Source: Helicobacter ganmani (GTDB taxonomy: Bacteria; Campylobacterota; Campylobacteria; Campylobacterales; Helicobacteraceae). Taken from it: a DNA stretch of 64,000 bases. The stretch's first letter is position 1. Each line of letters starts with the position of its first letter. Below, in pieces: positions 1 through 7,409 of this stretch. The position numbers were made by a program, and so were the translations under genes. The DNA lies in assembly GCF_003364315.1 (NCBI RefSeq), contig NZ_NXLS01000004.1, positions 62,001 to 126,000 of the forward strand. The letters are read 5' to 3'. Below the pieces are notes generated by a model. It did not search any database. It was given only the letters and a program-made list of their open reading frames with translations, and was not told the origin of the DNA.

Positions 1-32
1 TCTTCTATGATTTGACAAATTTCTGCAATCAT
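1..32 (-). CDS. rsfS: Ribosomal silencing factor RsfS, N-terminal fragment (cut by window edge)
   Basis: Only the first ten or so codons are visible (M-I-A-E-I-C-Q-I-I-E). The ATG at 30-32 overlaps the TGA of nadD as ATGA, so the two are probably translationally coupled. The name rests on gene order: in Campylobacter and Helicobacter rsfS (DUF143) commonly follows nadD. The visible residues alone cannot prove it. Confidence 0.5.
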   Translation of the reverse strand, partial: MIAEICQIIE

Positions 33-634
33 TTTTTGTCTATTTTCTTGCAATTTATTTCCTTTAATATTAATTCCAAAATAGGCTGTGGAATCAGACG
101 AGACAACTCCACAAAATCACTACAAGCTAACTTATTGCGAATTTGCGTGGAACTTATATCCATTGCGCAAAATGGCAAAGTTTGAAAATTTTGCGGAATC
201 CTAAAGCCTTTGCGTGGAATTATAACAAATTCTACATTGTTTTGAAGCCAATCAAAATTTTGCCATTTATGCAAAGATTCTACATTATCCGCACCAACAA
301 GCAAATACATTTTGTCTTTTGGGGTTAGAGAATAGGTTTGTTGGATAAATTGCAAAGTTTGATAAGTCGGAATAGGAGCATTTTGACGCACTTCATAGTC
401 CAATATTTCTATTTTGTCTGCCCAGACTTTCAAGGATTCTTTACATAGAATCCTAAGCCATTCTAGGCGCAATTTGGGAGAAAAATAGAAATGACTCTTA
501 AAAGGATTTAAAAAATTTGGCACGAGGAATAATTTATCTATCTCCTTTGCATTTAAAACAGATTCTATAATGCGTAAATGCCCAAAATGTGGTGGGTCAA
601 AAGAACCACCAAAGCAAGCAAACTTGCGCTGCAT
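29..634 (-). CDS. nadD: Nicotinate-nucleotide adenylyltransferase NadD
   Basis: NadD transfers AMP from ATP to nicotinate mononucleotide in cytoplasmic NAD synthesis. The N-terminal nucleotidyltransferase signature GGSFDPPHFGH is at residues 9-19, and the family's ISSTxIR motif lies near the C-terminus. An open frame extends upstream to a TTG at 652. I chose the ATG at 634 because AGGAAAGAG lies directly before it and the protein then begins M-Q-R-K-F-A-C-F-G-G, as is typical of the family. At about 201 residues it has normal length. Its stop overlaps the start of the next gene, probably rsfS. Confidence 0.93.
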   Translation of the reverse strand: MQRKFACFGGSFDPPHFGHLRIIESVLNAKEIDKLFLVPNFLNPFKSHFYFSPKLRLEWLRILCKESLKVWADKIEILDYEVRQNAPIPTYQTLQFIQQTYSLTPKDKMYLLVGADNVESLHKWQNFDWLQNNVEFVIIPRKGFRIPQNFQTLPFCAMDISSTQIRNKLACSDFVELSRLIPQPILELILKEINCKKIDKK

Positions 635-690
635 CTCTTTCCTTTGTAACAAAACCTCTTTTTAAGCTTTTAAAATGCCTTAAATTTAGG

Positions 691-696
691 TAAAAT
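691..696 (+). promoter_or_regulatory. Probable -10 element (TAAAAT) for the prepilin peptidase gene
   Basis: TAAAAT lies 26 bases before the ATG at 723, in the short gap between the divergent nadD and prepilin peptidase genes. No clear -35 is seen, as is usual for Helicobacter sigma-80 promoters. One mismatch to TATAAT makes this a modest call. Confidence 0.35.
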
Positions 697-722
697 TGTA
701 GCAAAAACAAATGTAGAATGGA

Positions 723-1487
723 ATGAATTTGGAATGGTTTGAAATTGCTTTGGTTTTTTGTTTTGGATTGAGTTTTGGCTCTTTTGCTAATGTCCTAATC
801 TATCGTATTCCACATTCTTTAAGCCTCATCACTCCAAATTCTTTTTGCCCTCACTGCCAAAAAAGCCTTAAACTTAAAGATAAGATTCCTTTATTGTCGT
901 TTCTTTTTTATCGTGCAAAATGCCCTTACTGCCTTGCTAAGATTCCATTTTATTATTTTTTCAGCGAAATATTAGGTGGAATCTTAGCAATCTTTTGCTA
1001 TGTTTGGCTTGGCATTTTTGGGATAATTCTTTTTTGGCTTTTGCTGTGTTTTTATGTTTTAAGCGTTATAGATTGGCATTTTTTAGAGATTCCAGATAGT
1101 TTAAACTTCCTTAATCTAGCACTTGGGGTGAGCTATGGTATAGGAGAGTTACCTGCAAATTTACTTGGTATAGCTTGGGCAGAATCTTTACTCTTTGCTT
1201 TTTGCTTTATGGGGATTGCAAGTTTTTTACGGCTTTTTGTGGGTAGTTTCACCCGCAAAGAAGTCTTGGGAGAAGGAGATATTATTGTTTTTGGCACACT
1301 AGGGTCGGCACTTGGTGGAAATGGAATCTTAGCAATCTTTTTTGGAGCAAGCTTCGCACTTTTTGTTCTATTAATCCTTAAATACTTTCCCAACATCAAC
1401 TCATTAGCCCTTGCGATTCCTTTTGTGCCTTTTTTGTTCTTGGGATTTTTTCTCACTCTTTTATGCCAGTTTTTTCAAATTCTTTAA
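723..1487 (+). CDS. Prepilin peptidase (A24 family, PilD/GspO type)
   Basis: This membrane aspartyl protease cleaves, and often N-methylates, type IV prepilin-like leaders. Two CxxC pairs (C42/C45 and C67/C70) form the cytoplasmic zinc-binding loop of the N-terminal domain. The catalytic aspartates are visible in VIDWHF (D117) and GEGD (D186). Most of the rest is hydrophobic, consistent with about eight membrane segments. Length (254 residues) is normal. In Campylobacter such a peptidase supports natural transformation through pseudopilins; no pilin or pilus genes lie nearby, so the substrate is unknown. Confidence 0.93.
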   Translation: MNLEWFEIALVFCFGLSFGSFANVLIYRIPHSLSLITPNSFCPHCQKSLKLKDKIPLLSFLFYRAKCPYCLAKIPFYYFFSEILGGILAIFCYVWLGIFGIILFWLLLCFYVLSVIDWHFLEIPDSLNFLNLALGVSYGIGELPANLLGIAWAESLLFAFCFMGIASFLRLFVGSFTRKEVLGEGDIIVFGTLGSALGGNGILAIFFGASFALFVLLILKYFPNINSLALAIPFVPFLFLGFFLTLLCQFFQIL

Positions 1488-1540
1488 AAGATTCCATTTT
1501 TCCCTTTCTAACTTTCAACGCAGTTTTACAAAAATCAACT

Positions 1541-1546
1541 TACAAT
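1541..1546 (+). promoter_or_regulatory. Probable -10 element (TACAAT) for ybgC
   Basis: TACAAT sits 34 bases before the ybgC ATG in an AT-rich gap after the prepilin peptidase stop. One mismatch to the consensus and no recognisable -35. Confidence 0.35.
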
Positions 1547-1580
1547 AACAGCGCAAAAATTAAAAATTTTAAGGAAAATT

Positions 1581-1970
1581 ATGCAAATTAGAATTTATTA
1601 TGAAGACACAGATTGCGGTGGGATCGTTTATCATACAAACTATTTAAAATATTGCGAACGTGCAAGAAGTGAAGCATTTTTCAAAGCCAAAATTACGCCC
1701 TTGCAAGACAACATCGGATTTGTCGTCAAAGAAATGCAAATCCACTTCCACCATCCAGCAAAACTTGGAGATTTATTAGAAGTGCAAACGCAAATTTTGG
1801 AGCAAAAATCTGCTTCTGTGAATCTTTTGCAAACAATCTATCTTGCAAATCCAAAGATTCCTACCAAAATTTTTTCTGCTACAATTACACTTGTTTGTAT
1901 GGATTCTCAATCCCAAAAAATTACTAGAATCCCCTTGTGGGCGCAAGAAGTATTTAACACTCTACAATAA
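1581..1970 (+). CDS. ybgC: YbgC/FadM-type acyl-CoA thioesterase
   Basis: Hotdog-fold thioesterase that hydrolyses acyl-CoA (and possibly acyl-ACP) in the cytoplasm. The family signature YYEDTDCGGIVYHTNYL occupies roughly residues 6-22 with the catalytic aspartate in DTD. The 129-residue length is typical. AAGGAAAATT precedes the ATG. In E. coli ybgC belongs to the tol-pal operon; here it stands next to a DUF493 gene instead, nine bases downstream, suggesting co-transcription. Confidence 0.92.
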   Translation: MQIRIYYEDTDCGGIVYHTNYLKYCERARSEAFFKAKITPLQDNIGFVVKEMQIHFHHPAKLGDLLEVQTQILEQKSASVNLLQTIYLANPKIPTKIFSATITLVCMDSQSQKITRIPLWAQEVFNTLQ

Positions 1971-1978
1971 GGAAAATA

Positions 1979-2227
1979 ATGGAACAAGAACAAAAAATTC
2001 AATATCCTTGCGCTTGGCATTATCGTATCATTGGGAATAGCAAAGAGGAATTATATTTGACTGCGCTTGAGCTGATAGATAAAGAGTTTATCTACTCACC
2101 CGCCAAAGAAAGTAGCAAGGGCAAATACCACAGCATTAATATAGAAGTTGTTGTCTCTAGTCAAGAGGAACGTGATGCAATCTTTGCAAAACTACATCAC
2201 GATGCAAGGATTAAGTTTGTTCTCTAA
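1979..2227 (+). CDS. DUF493 (YbeD/HP0495-like) small regulatory-fold protein
   Basis: An 82-residue cytoplasmic protein. The core (Y-P-C-x-W-H-Y-R-I-I-G and S-I-N-I-E-V-V-V-S-S-Q-E-E-R) matches the DUF493 family, which has an ACT-like ferredoxin fold and includes E. coli YbeD and a structurally studied H. pylori protein. The function of the Helicobacter members is not established. AAGGAAAATA precedes the start. The 3' end overlaps the following M15 peptidase gene in another frame. Confidence 0.85.
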   Translation: MEQEQKIQYPCAWHYRIIGNSKEELYLTALELIDKEFIYSPAKESSKGKYHSINIEVVVSSQEERDAIFAKLHHDARIKFVL

Positions 2228-3035
2228 AGCAATCTTTCTTAGTGTTGTCTTAAGTTCTCAAATCCTACTTTACGCGGAATCTCTTTCTGAAATTCCTCTT
2301 ATTTTTGATTCCAAAGCTGCGACAAAATGTTTATTGCAACATTATAATATGTTAGAAAGCAAGGAACAAAATAGTATAAACTTCCGCAACAATCAAACAC
2401 TCACTTGGAATCTTACGCCTAATAATATTACTCCTTTGACAGAGGCTTTGCAAACACAAAAACTAATAGATTCTTTTGTGTTTCCTTATCCATTAGGAAG
2501 TTTCGCTAAAAAACCTTATGAAGATAGTTCTAGGATTCGTGATGTATTATTTTTTTCTACGATTTATGGGGCAAACGAAGCGGAAGTCAAACAACATTTA
2601 AAACCTCTCGTGTGGCTAGATGATACCGAAATACTTTTCAACACTCAAAATGGTGCTTATGACGCATTAAAGCGCGTCAAAAACCGCTTAGAAAACCTCA
2701 TTGAATCCAACCCCATCCTTAAAACTTATTTACAAAATATCGGGGGAACTTTTAAATGGCGCAAAATCGCTAACTCTCAAAATCTAAGTGCGCATAGTTT
2801 TGGAATCGCAATAGATATTAATGTTGCCCATTCGCGTTATTGGTTATGGGACTTAAAAAAGCACGCACTTAGCACTTCGCAATCTGTCGCTACGATTCCA
2901 TTAGAAATTATTGAAGCGTTTGAAAGTGAAAATTTTATTTGGGGCGGACGCTGGTGGCATTATGATACGATGCATTTTGAATATCGCCCGGAGATTTTAT
3001 GTTATACTCAAAGCCTTTGGGATTCCAAACAATAA
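2175..3035 (+). CDS. M15-type peptidoglycan peptidase (VanY/CwlK-like), exported
   Basis: Likely a zinc D-alanyl-D-alanine carboxypeptidase or L,D-type peptidase acting on peptidoglycan in the periplasm. The M15 metal ligands are visible as SAHSFGIAID (H207, D214) and WWHYDTMHF (H262, H267). A signal peptide-like stretch (K then a hydrophobic segment ending L-L-Y-A-E) starts the protein. The open frame runs back to 2148, but GAGGAACGTG lies directly before the ATG at 2175, so I use that start; another ATG is at 2202. The gene begins inside DUF493, implying coupling. Confidence 0.82.
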   Translation: MQSLQNYITMQGLSLFSKAIFLSVVLSSQILLYAESLSEIPLIFDSKAATKCLLQHYNMLESKEQNSINFRNNQTLTWNLTPNNITPLTEALQTQKLIDSFVFPYPLGSFAKKPYEDSSRIRDVLFFSTIYGANEAEVKQHLKPLVWLDDTEILFNTQNGAYDALKRVKNRLENLIESNPILKTYLQNIGGTFKWRKIANSQNLSAHSFGIAIDINVAHSRYWLWDLKKHALSTSQSVATIPLEIIEAFESENFIWGGRWWHYDTMHFEYRPEILCYTQSLWDSKQ

Positions 3036-3065
3036 CCTTTTAAAATCCCCGCAATTAATAAAAGT

Positions 3066-3524
3066 CTAATTTGCTACTTTTTTAAGACATTTTTCGCAAA
3101 CCACATAAAGCAACATATCGTGCCCCACAGGCTTGGCATTGTAAGAATTTGTAACTTCTACTTGCAATCTTTCAATTTCATTGTTACAAAACTCCTCAAT
3201 ATTGCCACATTCTACACAAATAATATGGTCGTGGTGCAAACCGCTTGCAATTTCATAACGCTTTCCGCTTTTATCCACTTCAATGGAATTGATAAATCCC
3301 TCTTTTTCAAGAAACGAAAGAATGCGATAAATAGAAGAAATACTTGCGTTAGTGCAGGTTTTACGAATGATTGCAAAAATATCCTCTGGACTTAAATGCC
3401 CACCATCATCATAAAGTGCTTTGAGTATAAATTCGCGTTGTTTAGAATTTTTGAGATTATTTTTTTTAATAGATAAATGCAATCTATCTAAAATTGTTTT
3501 AAGAGATTCTTTATATTTTTTCAT
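3066..3524 (-). CDS. fur: Ferric uptake regulator Fur
   Basis: Iron-responsive DNA-binding repressor. An N-terminal winged helix (residues about 15-85, with N-S-K-Q-R-E and S-I-S-S-I-Y-R-I-L) is followed by the metal-binding domain with HHDH at 97-100 and CxxC at C103/C106. A second C-terminal CxxC (C143/C146) is characteristic of Helicobacter Fur. The long N-terminal extension before the winged helix also matches that genus. AAGGA lies 7 bases before the ATG. It is convergent with the M15 gene. PerR is the main alternative but the overall pattern fits Fur better. Confidence 0.93.
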   Translation of the reverse strand: MKKYKESLKTILDRLHLSIKKNNLKNSKQREFILKALYDDGGHLSPEDIFAIIRKTCTNASISSIYRILSFLEKEGFINSIEVDKSGKRYEIASGLHHDHIICVECGNIEEFCNNEIERLQVEVTNSYNAKPVGHDMLLYVVCEKCLKKVAN

Positions 3525-3549
3525 TATGAAATCCTTGCGTTTTTAAGAT

Positions 3550-3555
3550 ATTATA
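3550..3555 (-). promoter_or_regulatory. -10 element (TATAAT) of fur
   Basis: A perfect TATAAT on the minus strand lies 25 bases upstream of the fur ATG in a very AT-rich gap of about 180 bases shared with the divergent DUF2325 gene. No conserved -35 is visible. Confidence 0.5.
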
Positions 3556-3638
3556 TAATTTAAAACTTTTTAATTGTAGCAAAATATTGTAAAATAAATC
3601 AAATATAAAGTAAGAATCATTTTTATATTATATTAAGT

Positions 3639-3653
3639 TGATATTAATTATCA
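3639..3653 (+). promoter_or_regulatory. Near-consensus Fur box
   Basis: TGATATTAATTATCA matches the 7-1-7 Fur consensus TGATAATnATTATCA at all but one informative position. It lies about 50 bases upstream of the DUF2325 start and 115 bases upstream of the divergent fur start. It could repress the DUF2325 gene, autoregulate fur, or both. Confidence 0.75.
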
Positions 3654-3705
3654 TTTTATGAAATAAATTCTGATTAAAAAATTTATTATTTTTAAGGAGT
3701 AAATG

Positions 3706-4014
3706 ATGTCCGTTTTAGTGATTGGTGGTGATGAAATTACGCCCATTAAAGCTGTTTTAAAAAACTTAGGTTGTGAATCTATTACACATTGGGACGGCAG
3801 GCGAGAAAGTATTAACCACAAGGATTTGCCCCAAAATATTGGTTGCCTTGTAATGCTTACGAACTTTTTAAATCACAATACAATGCGAAAATTTCGCACA
3901 GAAGCTAAAAAGAAAGATATTCCTGTCATCTGTGCTAAACGAAGTGTAAGTTGTCTCTATTGTGAATTTATGAAAACATTTGGCAATGAAAATTGCCCTT
4001 ATGGGAGCTTTTAA
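3706..4014 (+). CDS. DUF2325 small cysteine-rich protein, probably iron-regulated
   Basis: A roughly 102-residue cytoplasmic protein with a Rossmann-like start (S-V-L-V-I-G-G-D-E) and a C-terminal cysteine cluster (C-A-K-R-S-V-S-C-L-Y-C, then N-C-P). This matches the DUF2325 family, whose function is not known. Two tandem ATGs start at 3703 and 3706; AAGGAG at 3694-3699 is better spaced for the second. The gene is preceded by a near-perfect Fur box and lies divergent from fur, so iron control is likely. The cysteines could bind metal, which is inference. Confidence 0.8.
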   Translation: MSVLVIGGDEITPIKAVLKNLGCESITHWDGRRESINHKDLPQNIGCLVMLTNFLNHNTMRKFRTEAKKKDIPVICAKRSVSCLYCEFMKTFGNENCPYGSF

Positions 4015-4082
4015 TTTTAATTTAAATTTAAATTTTATAAAATTATTCCTAAATTATATTTTATTTTAATTTAAGGATAAGA

Positions 4083-4781
4083 ATGCTACCTGCCCTCCTT
4101 GAACCTCTTGGCAATTTAACGATTCTTATTGTGGAAGATGACCCAGTTGCATTAGATTTGCTAAGAATTCCATTAGAGCGTCGTTGTCGCAAGATTCTGA
4201 CTGCCAAAAAAGGCGAAGTCGGCTTGAAACATTTTAAAAACAATGTGATTGATATTGTGATTACTGATGTCAATTTAGAGGGTAAAATAGACGGAATTGC
4301 TATGATTAAAACTATGCGTAAAACCAATCCAAATATTCCTGTCATTTTTATGACAGCTTATAGCGATGAAGAAAAAATCAATGAAATGATTAAACTAAAT
4401 GCTTGTTCGCTTATTAAAAAGGCAGTGGATTTAGAGGAGCTCTTTGTATTATTACTAGGAATCAACAAGCAATTACACAAAGAACAAACCGTGGATTTGG
4501 GACAAGGTATCTTTTATCGCAAAAGAGATAAATCCATCTTGAAAGGCTTTGCAGTCTTTGAACTCACAGATAGAGAATGCCAAATCTTAGATTTGCTTAT
4601 TAATGCAGATGGCTTTCCCGTAACCTATGAGGAATTTCATAAAAAAATTTGGAGAGGGCAGCAAATGACAATGGATTCTTTGCGTATGCACGTCAATAGC
4701 ATTCGTCGCAAGACTTATCACGACCTCATTCGCAACCATTCCCGCTTGGGCTACAAACTCAATCGCATTATTTCAGAATAA
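4083..4781 (+). CDS. OmpR/PhoB-family response regulator (orphan)
   Basis: A receiver domain (residues about 12-130) carries the acidic pair E18-D19-D20, phospho-acceptor D62 in VITDVNLEG, and a conserved T in FMTAYSD. The lysine region reads L-I-K-K-A. A C-terminal winged-helix domain follows (FELTDRECQILDLL to LGYKLN). AAGGATAAG lies just before the ATG. No histidine kinase is adjacent, so its partner is unknown. The 3' end overlaps the convergent DUF5131 gene by nine bases. Confidence 0.88.
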   Translation: MLPALLEPLGNLTILIVEDDPVALDLLRIPLERRCRKILTAKKGEVGLKHFKNNVIDIVITDVNLEGKIDGIAMIKTMRKTNPNIPVIFMTAYSDEEKINEMIKLNACSLIKKAVDLEELFVLLLGINKQLHKEQTVDLGQGIFYRKRDKSILKGFAVFELTDRECQILDLLINADGFPVTYEEFHKKIWRGQQMTMDSLRMHVNSIRRKTYHDLIRNHSRLGYKLNRIISE

Positions 4782-5546
4782 TCCAAATCTAGGATTCCAA
4801 TCAAGATTCGCCTTTTGCGCTTGGATTCTTTGCAGCTTCTTTGGAATCCTATAAAGCTTGGAATCCTTAATAAAGTTCGCTCCTGTTTGATGAAAGCAAA
4901 ATTTTATTCCTGCAAGTTTTGCTTGTTGTTGCAAAGAAACTACCCAAGCAAAATCACATACTCTAGCATTCAATCCCGATTCGCCACCCACACTAATTTC
5001 TGCAATCTTGCTAGAATCCAAAAAAGGCGTTAAGTCAATAATTTCTAAAAGTGGTGCGCAAATAATCCAACGCATTAAAATAGGCGATTCCAAAAATAGA
5101 GGCAATCTCGCATTAGCTTCCTTTTGGGATTCCACACTGCAACCCACAATCACATTAGGATACCCCCTGCCCCAATCACTAGGGATACATTCTCTAAATC
5201 TTGCAATGCGTTTAGTAAAAAAGATAAAGGTGCAATCCTTGCGCTCTGCAATCATTCTCCATACGGAATCCCTCCATTTATCAGCACTTTCTAACAAAAA
5301 ATCACTGCTAAAACATAACCAAATTTTTGAATGACTTGGAATCTTATAGCTTCCATTGTGTCTTTTAGCAATCGGCAAATGAAAATTGCGCGTTTTATGA
5401 AGCTCCTTAGCATTTTTTCCAGCAATAGAATCTATTGCAAAAACATAACAATTCCTACAACCCTCACTCACACGCACACAGCCGTGCCAAGGGTTGTAGG
5501 CAATCTCTAAGGGCGTATCAAAGAATGGGAGTTTAGGATAACGCAT
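4773..5546 (-). CDS. DUF5131 (phage Gp37/Gp68-like) protein with radical-SAM-like cysteines
   Basis: The N-terminus has W-H-G-C-V-R-V-S-E-G-C-R-N-C-Y with C23, C30 and C33 in a CX6CX2C pattern, followed by K-x-W-L-C-F-S-S-D-F and a late V-G-G-E-S-G motif. This is the DUF5131 family, named after phage proteins. It resembles radical SAM barrels with an unusual cysteine spacing; the reaction is unknown. 257 residues, full length. AAGGATTC precedes the ATG at moderate spacing. It is divergent from the Zorya-like cassette and may belong to the same accessory insert. Confidence 0.8.
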   Translation of the reverse strand: MRYPKLPFFDTPLEIAYNPWHGCVRVSEGCRNCYVFAIDSIAGKNAKELHKTRNFHLPIAKRHNGSYKIPSHSKIWLCFSSDFLLESADKWRDSVWRMIAERKDCTFIFFTKRIARFRECIPSDWGRGYPNVIVGCSVESQKEANARLPLFLESPILMRWIICAPLLEIIDLTPFLDSSKIAEISVGGESGLNARVCDFAWVVSLQQQAKLAGIKFCFHQTGANFIKDSKLYRIPKKLQRIQAQKANLDWNPRFGLF

Positions 5547-5600
5547 AGATAAGAATCCTTAAAACAAATGCTTATTATAAGATAAATGTTGTAAATTTGT

Positions 5601-5606
5601 TATAAT
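5601..5606 (+). promoter_or_regulatory. Extended -10 promoter (TGTTATAAT) of the Zorya-like cassette
   Basis: A perfect TATAAT with an upstream TG, 34 bases before the GTG at 5640. The ATG at 5605 lies inside this element and so is an unlikely translation start, which supports the GTG start of zorA. Confidence 0.55.
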
Positions 5607-5639
5607 GCAAATCTTTATTTGGATTTTATTGGAGTTTTT

Positions 5640-6698
5640 GTGGAAATCTTTGCAAACCTTACCACAATTTTTTTATCGTGCTTATCTGTGGTTTATTTAT
5701 CGCTGGTATTCGGTTAGAATCTTTAAAAATAAACTCCCCCTTTGCTTCTTATATTCCAATGCTTCTTACTTCACTTGGAATCTTGGGAACTTTTATAGGA
5801 ATCTCAATAGGACTTGCGACATTTAATCCATCAGATATTGATAGCAGTATTGCAAACTTACTAGCAGGAATGAAAACTGCATTTTACACTAGCCTTGCTG
5901 GTATGGCTTCCTCTATCCTATATCAAAGCATTAAAAAGACAAAATTTATCCACAAATCTACCCCCTCCGCTGCCGCTACCACACAAGAAAATATCCTACC
6001 TCTTTTAGCGCAGCAAGTCAATGCGCTTCAAGAGATTATTACTCTAAATAAAACACAAGAATCCGCCCTTGTAGCGCAAATTAAGCTATTAGAAATAGAT
6101 ATTAGCACAAAGCTAAACAATAACGCAAACTTCACAAGCTGTCTTAGAAACAAAAGATTCAATCTCAAAAATCCAAGAGGCAACACAAAACATTCCACAG
6201 ACTATGGAATCCCTAACAGAGATTTTAGAGATTCAAAAGGGACAACTAACCTTGCAGCAAAAGCAAGTAGAAAATCTGCAAAACGATTTAGAGGCTTTCG
6301 CAGAAATAAAAGACAAGGCGACACAATCGCTGCCCTATATTTCAGAAAAAGTTAATCAAATCACAGAGGATATTTTAAACTCCGTTACTAAAACAACCAA
6401 TCATTATGAAGCCCTGCAAGGCAGAATCAGTGAGATACAAGAACATTTTAGAGAAAGCACTGAACATTTCAAAAATCAACTTGGTAGCCTCGTAGAAAAC
6501 TCTATTGCCGCTATGCAAAAGGATATGGAATCTCAAATAAAGAAATCAATGCAATCTCTAGGAGAATCTCATCAAACCATACAAGAAGATATGGAGAGAG
6601 AAATTGATAGTTCTATGGCTAGCATAGGCGGAGCATTAGCGGAGATTGCCAAGAAAATCGTAGCAGAATATAACAAAATGCAAAAATATAATGGATAG
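5640..6698 (+). pseudogene. zorA: zorA-like MotA/TolQ-family ion-channel subunit, two frameshifts
   Basis: Reading starts at GTG 5640 (GGAG at 5631-5634): M-E-I-F-A-N-L-T-T-I-F, then meets a TAG at 5715-5717. Adding one T to the T7 tract at 5668-5674 joins this to a long frame with a MotA/ExbB-like channel segment (Y-I-P-M-L-L-T-S-L-G-I-L-G-T-F-I-G, and later L-L-A-G-M-K-T-A-F-Y-T-S-L-A-G-M). Near 6114-6123 one extra base moves the frame again, into a coiled-coil tail ending at 6698. The two shifts cancel, so the intact protein would be about 352 residues. ZorA forms the proton-driven membrane stator of Zorya defence. Genuine decay, phase variation and sequence error are all possible. Confidence 0.78.
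5668..5674 (+). repeat. T7 homopolymer at the zorA frameshift
   Basis: Seven T residues at codons 10-12 of zorA. Eight would restore the frame from the GTG start into the channel domain. Short poly-T tracts are known slippage sites in Helicobacter contingency genes, but seven is at the low end. Confidence 0.6.
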
Positions 6699-6707
6699 GA
6701 CTTTAAG

Positions 6708-7409
6708 ATGGATAATTCTTCAAACTCTAGCGAAAACAGCGGAGAATATTGGCTTACCATATCGGATTTAATGTCTGGGCTTATGGTGGTATTTCTGTTT
6801 ATTTCTATGGCATTTATGCGATATAAAGAAAGCGAAAATGACAAAATTAAAAATATAGCCATTACCTATGAAAAAAACCAAACAGCAATCCATAAAGCAC
6901 TCCACGAGGAATTTAAGTTGGATTTAAAGAAATGGAACGCTTCTATCAATGGCGAAACTTTATCTTTTGAATTTAATTCCCCTGAAGTGCTTTTTAAAAC
7001 AGGAAGCAGTGAGATAAATCGTCATTTCCAACAAATTCTATCAGACTTTATCCCTCGTTTTTTAAAAACTTTGGAGCAATTCAATCCAAGTATTCAAGAA
7101 GTGCGCATAGAGGGACATACCTCATCAGAATGGCAGCAAGAAAAAAATCAAAACACTGCGTATTTTAAAAATATGCAACTCTCTCAAGAGAGAACTTTGA
7201 GCATTTTAAAATATTCCTACTATATCCCGCAAGTATCCATAAAGCAAAAAGAATGGATAAAATCAAACCTTGTTGCTGTGGGCTTTTCATCATCAAAAAT
7301 AATCGTTGATTTAAACGGAATAGAGGATAAGAAACGCTCAAGGAGAGTTACTTTTCGTATCATCACTAATGCAGATAGCGAAATCAGAAAAATTCTAACA
7401 GGGATTTAA
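6708..7409 (+). CDS. zorB: zorB-like MotB/OmpA-family stator subunit
   Basis: Partner of ZorA. A short cytoplasmic N-terminus leads into one membrane segment with an embedded acidic residue (I-S-D-L-M-S-G-L-M-V-V-F-L-F, D20), as in MotB, where that aspartate carries protons. An OmpA-like peptidoglycan-binding domain follows, with I-E-G-H-T-S-S-E-W at 134-142. 233 residues, close to known ZorB proteins. It starts nine bases after zorA and ends immediately before the HNH gene. The combination with zorA and a nuclease points to Zorya rather than flagellar or Tol stators. Confidence 0.85.
   Translation: MDNSSNSSENSGEYWLTISDLMSGLMVVFLFISMAFMRYKESENDKIKNIAITYEKNQTAIHKALHEEFKLDLKKWNASINGETLSFEFNSPEVLFKTGSSEINRHFQQILSDFIPRFLKTLEQFNPSIQEVRIEGHTSSEWQQEKNQNTAYFKNMQLSQERTLSILKYSYYIPQVSIKQKEWIKSNLVAVGFSSSKIIVDLNGIEDKKRSRRVTFRIITNADSEIRKILTGI

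Noticed and set aside
5605-5826. ATG-initiated 73-codon frame as the first gene of the cassette
   Set aside because: The ATG overlaps the TATAAT box, the frame has no homology pattern, and the GTG at 5640 with GGAG gives the expected ZorA start.
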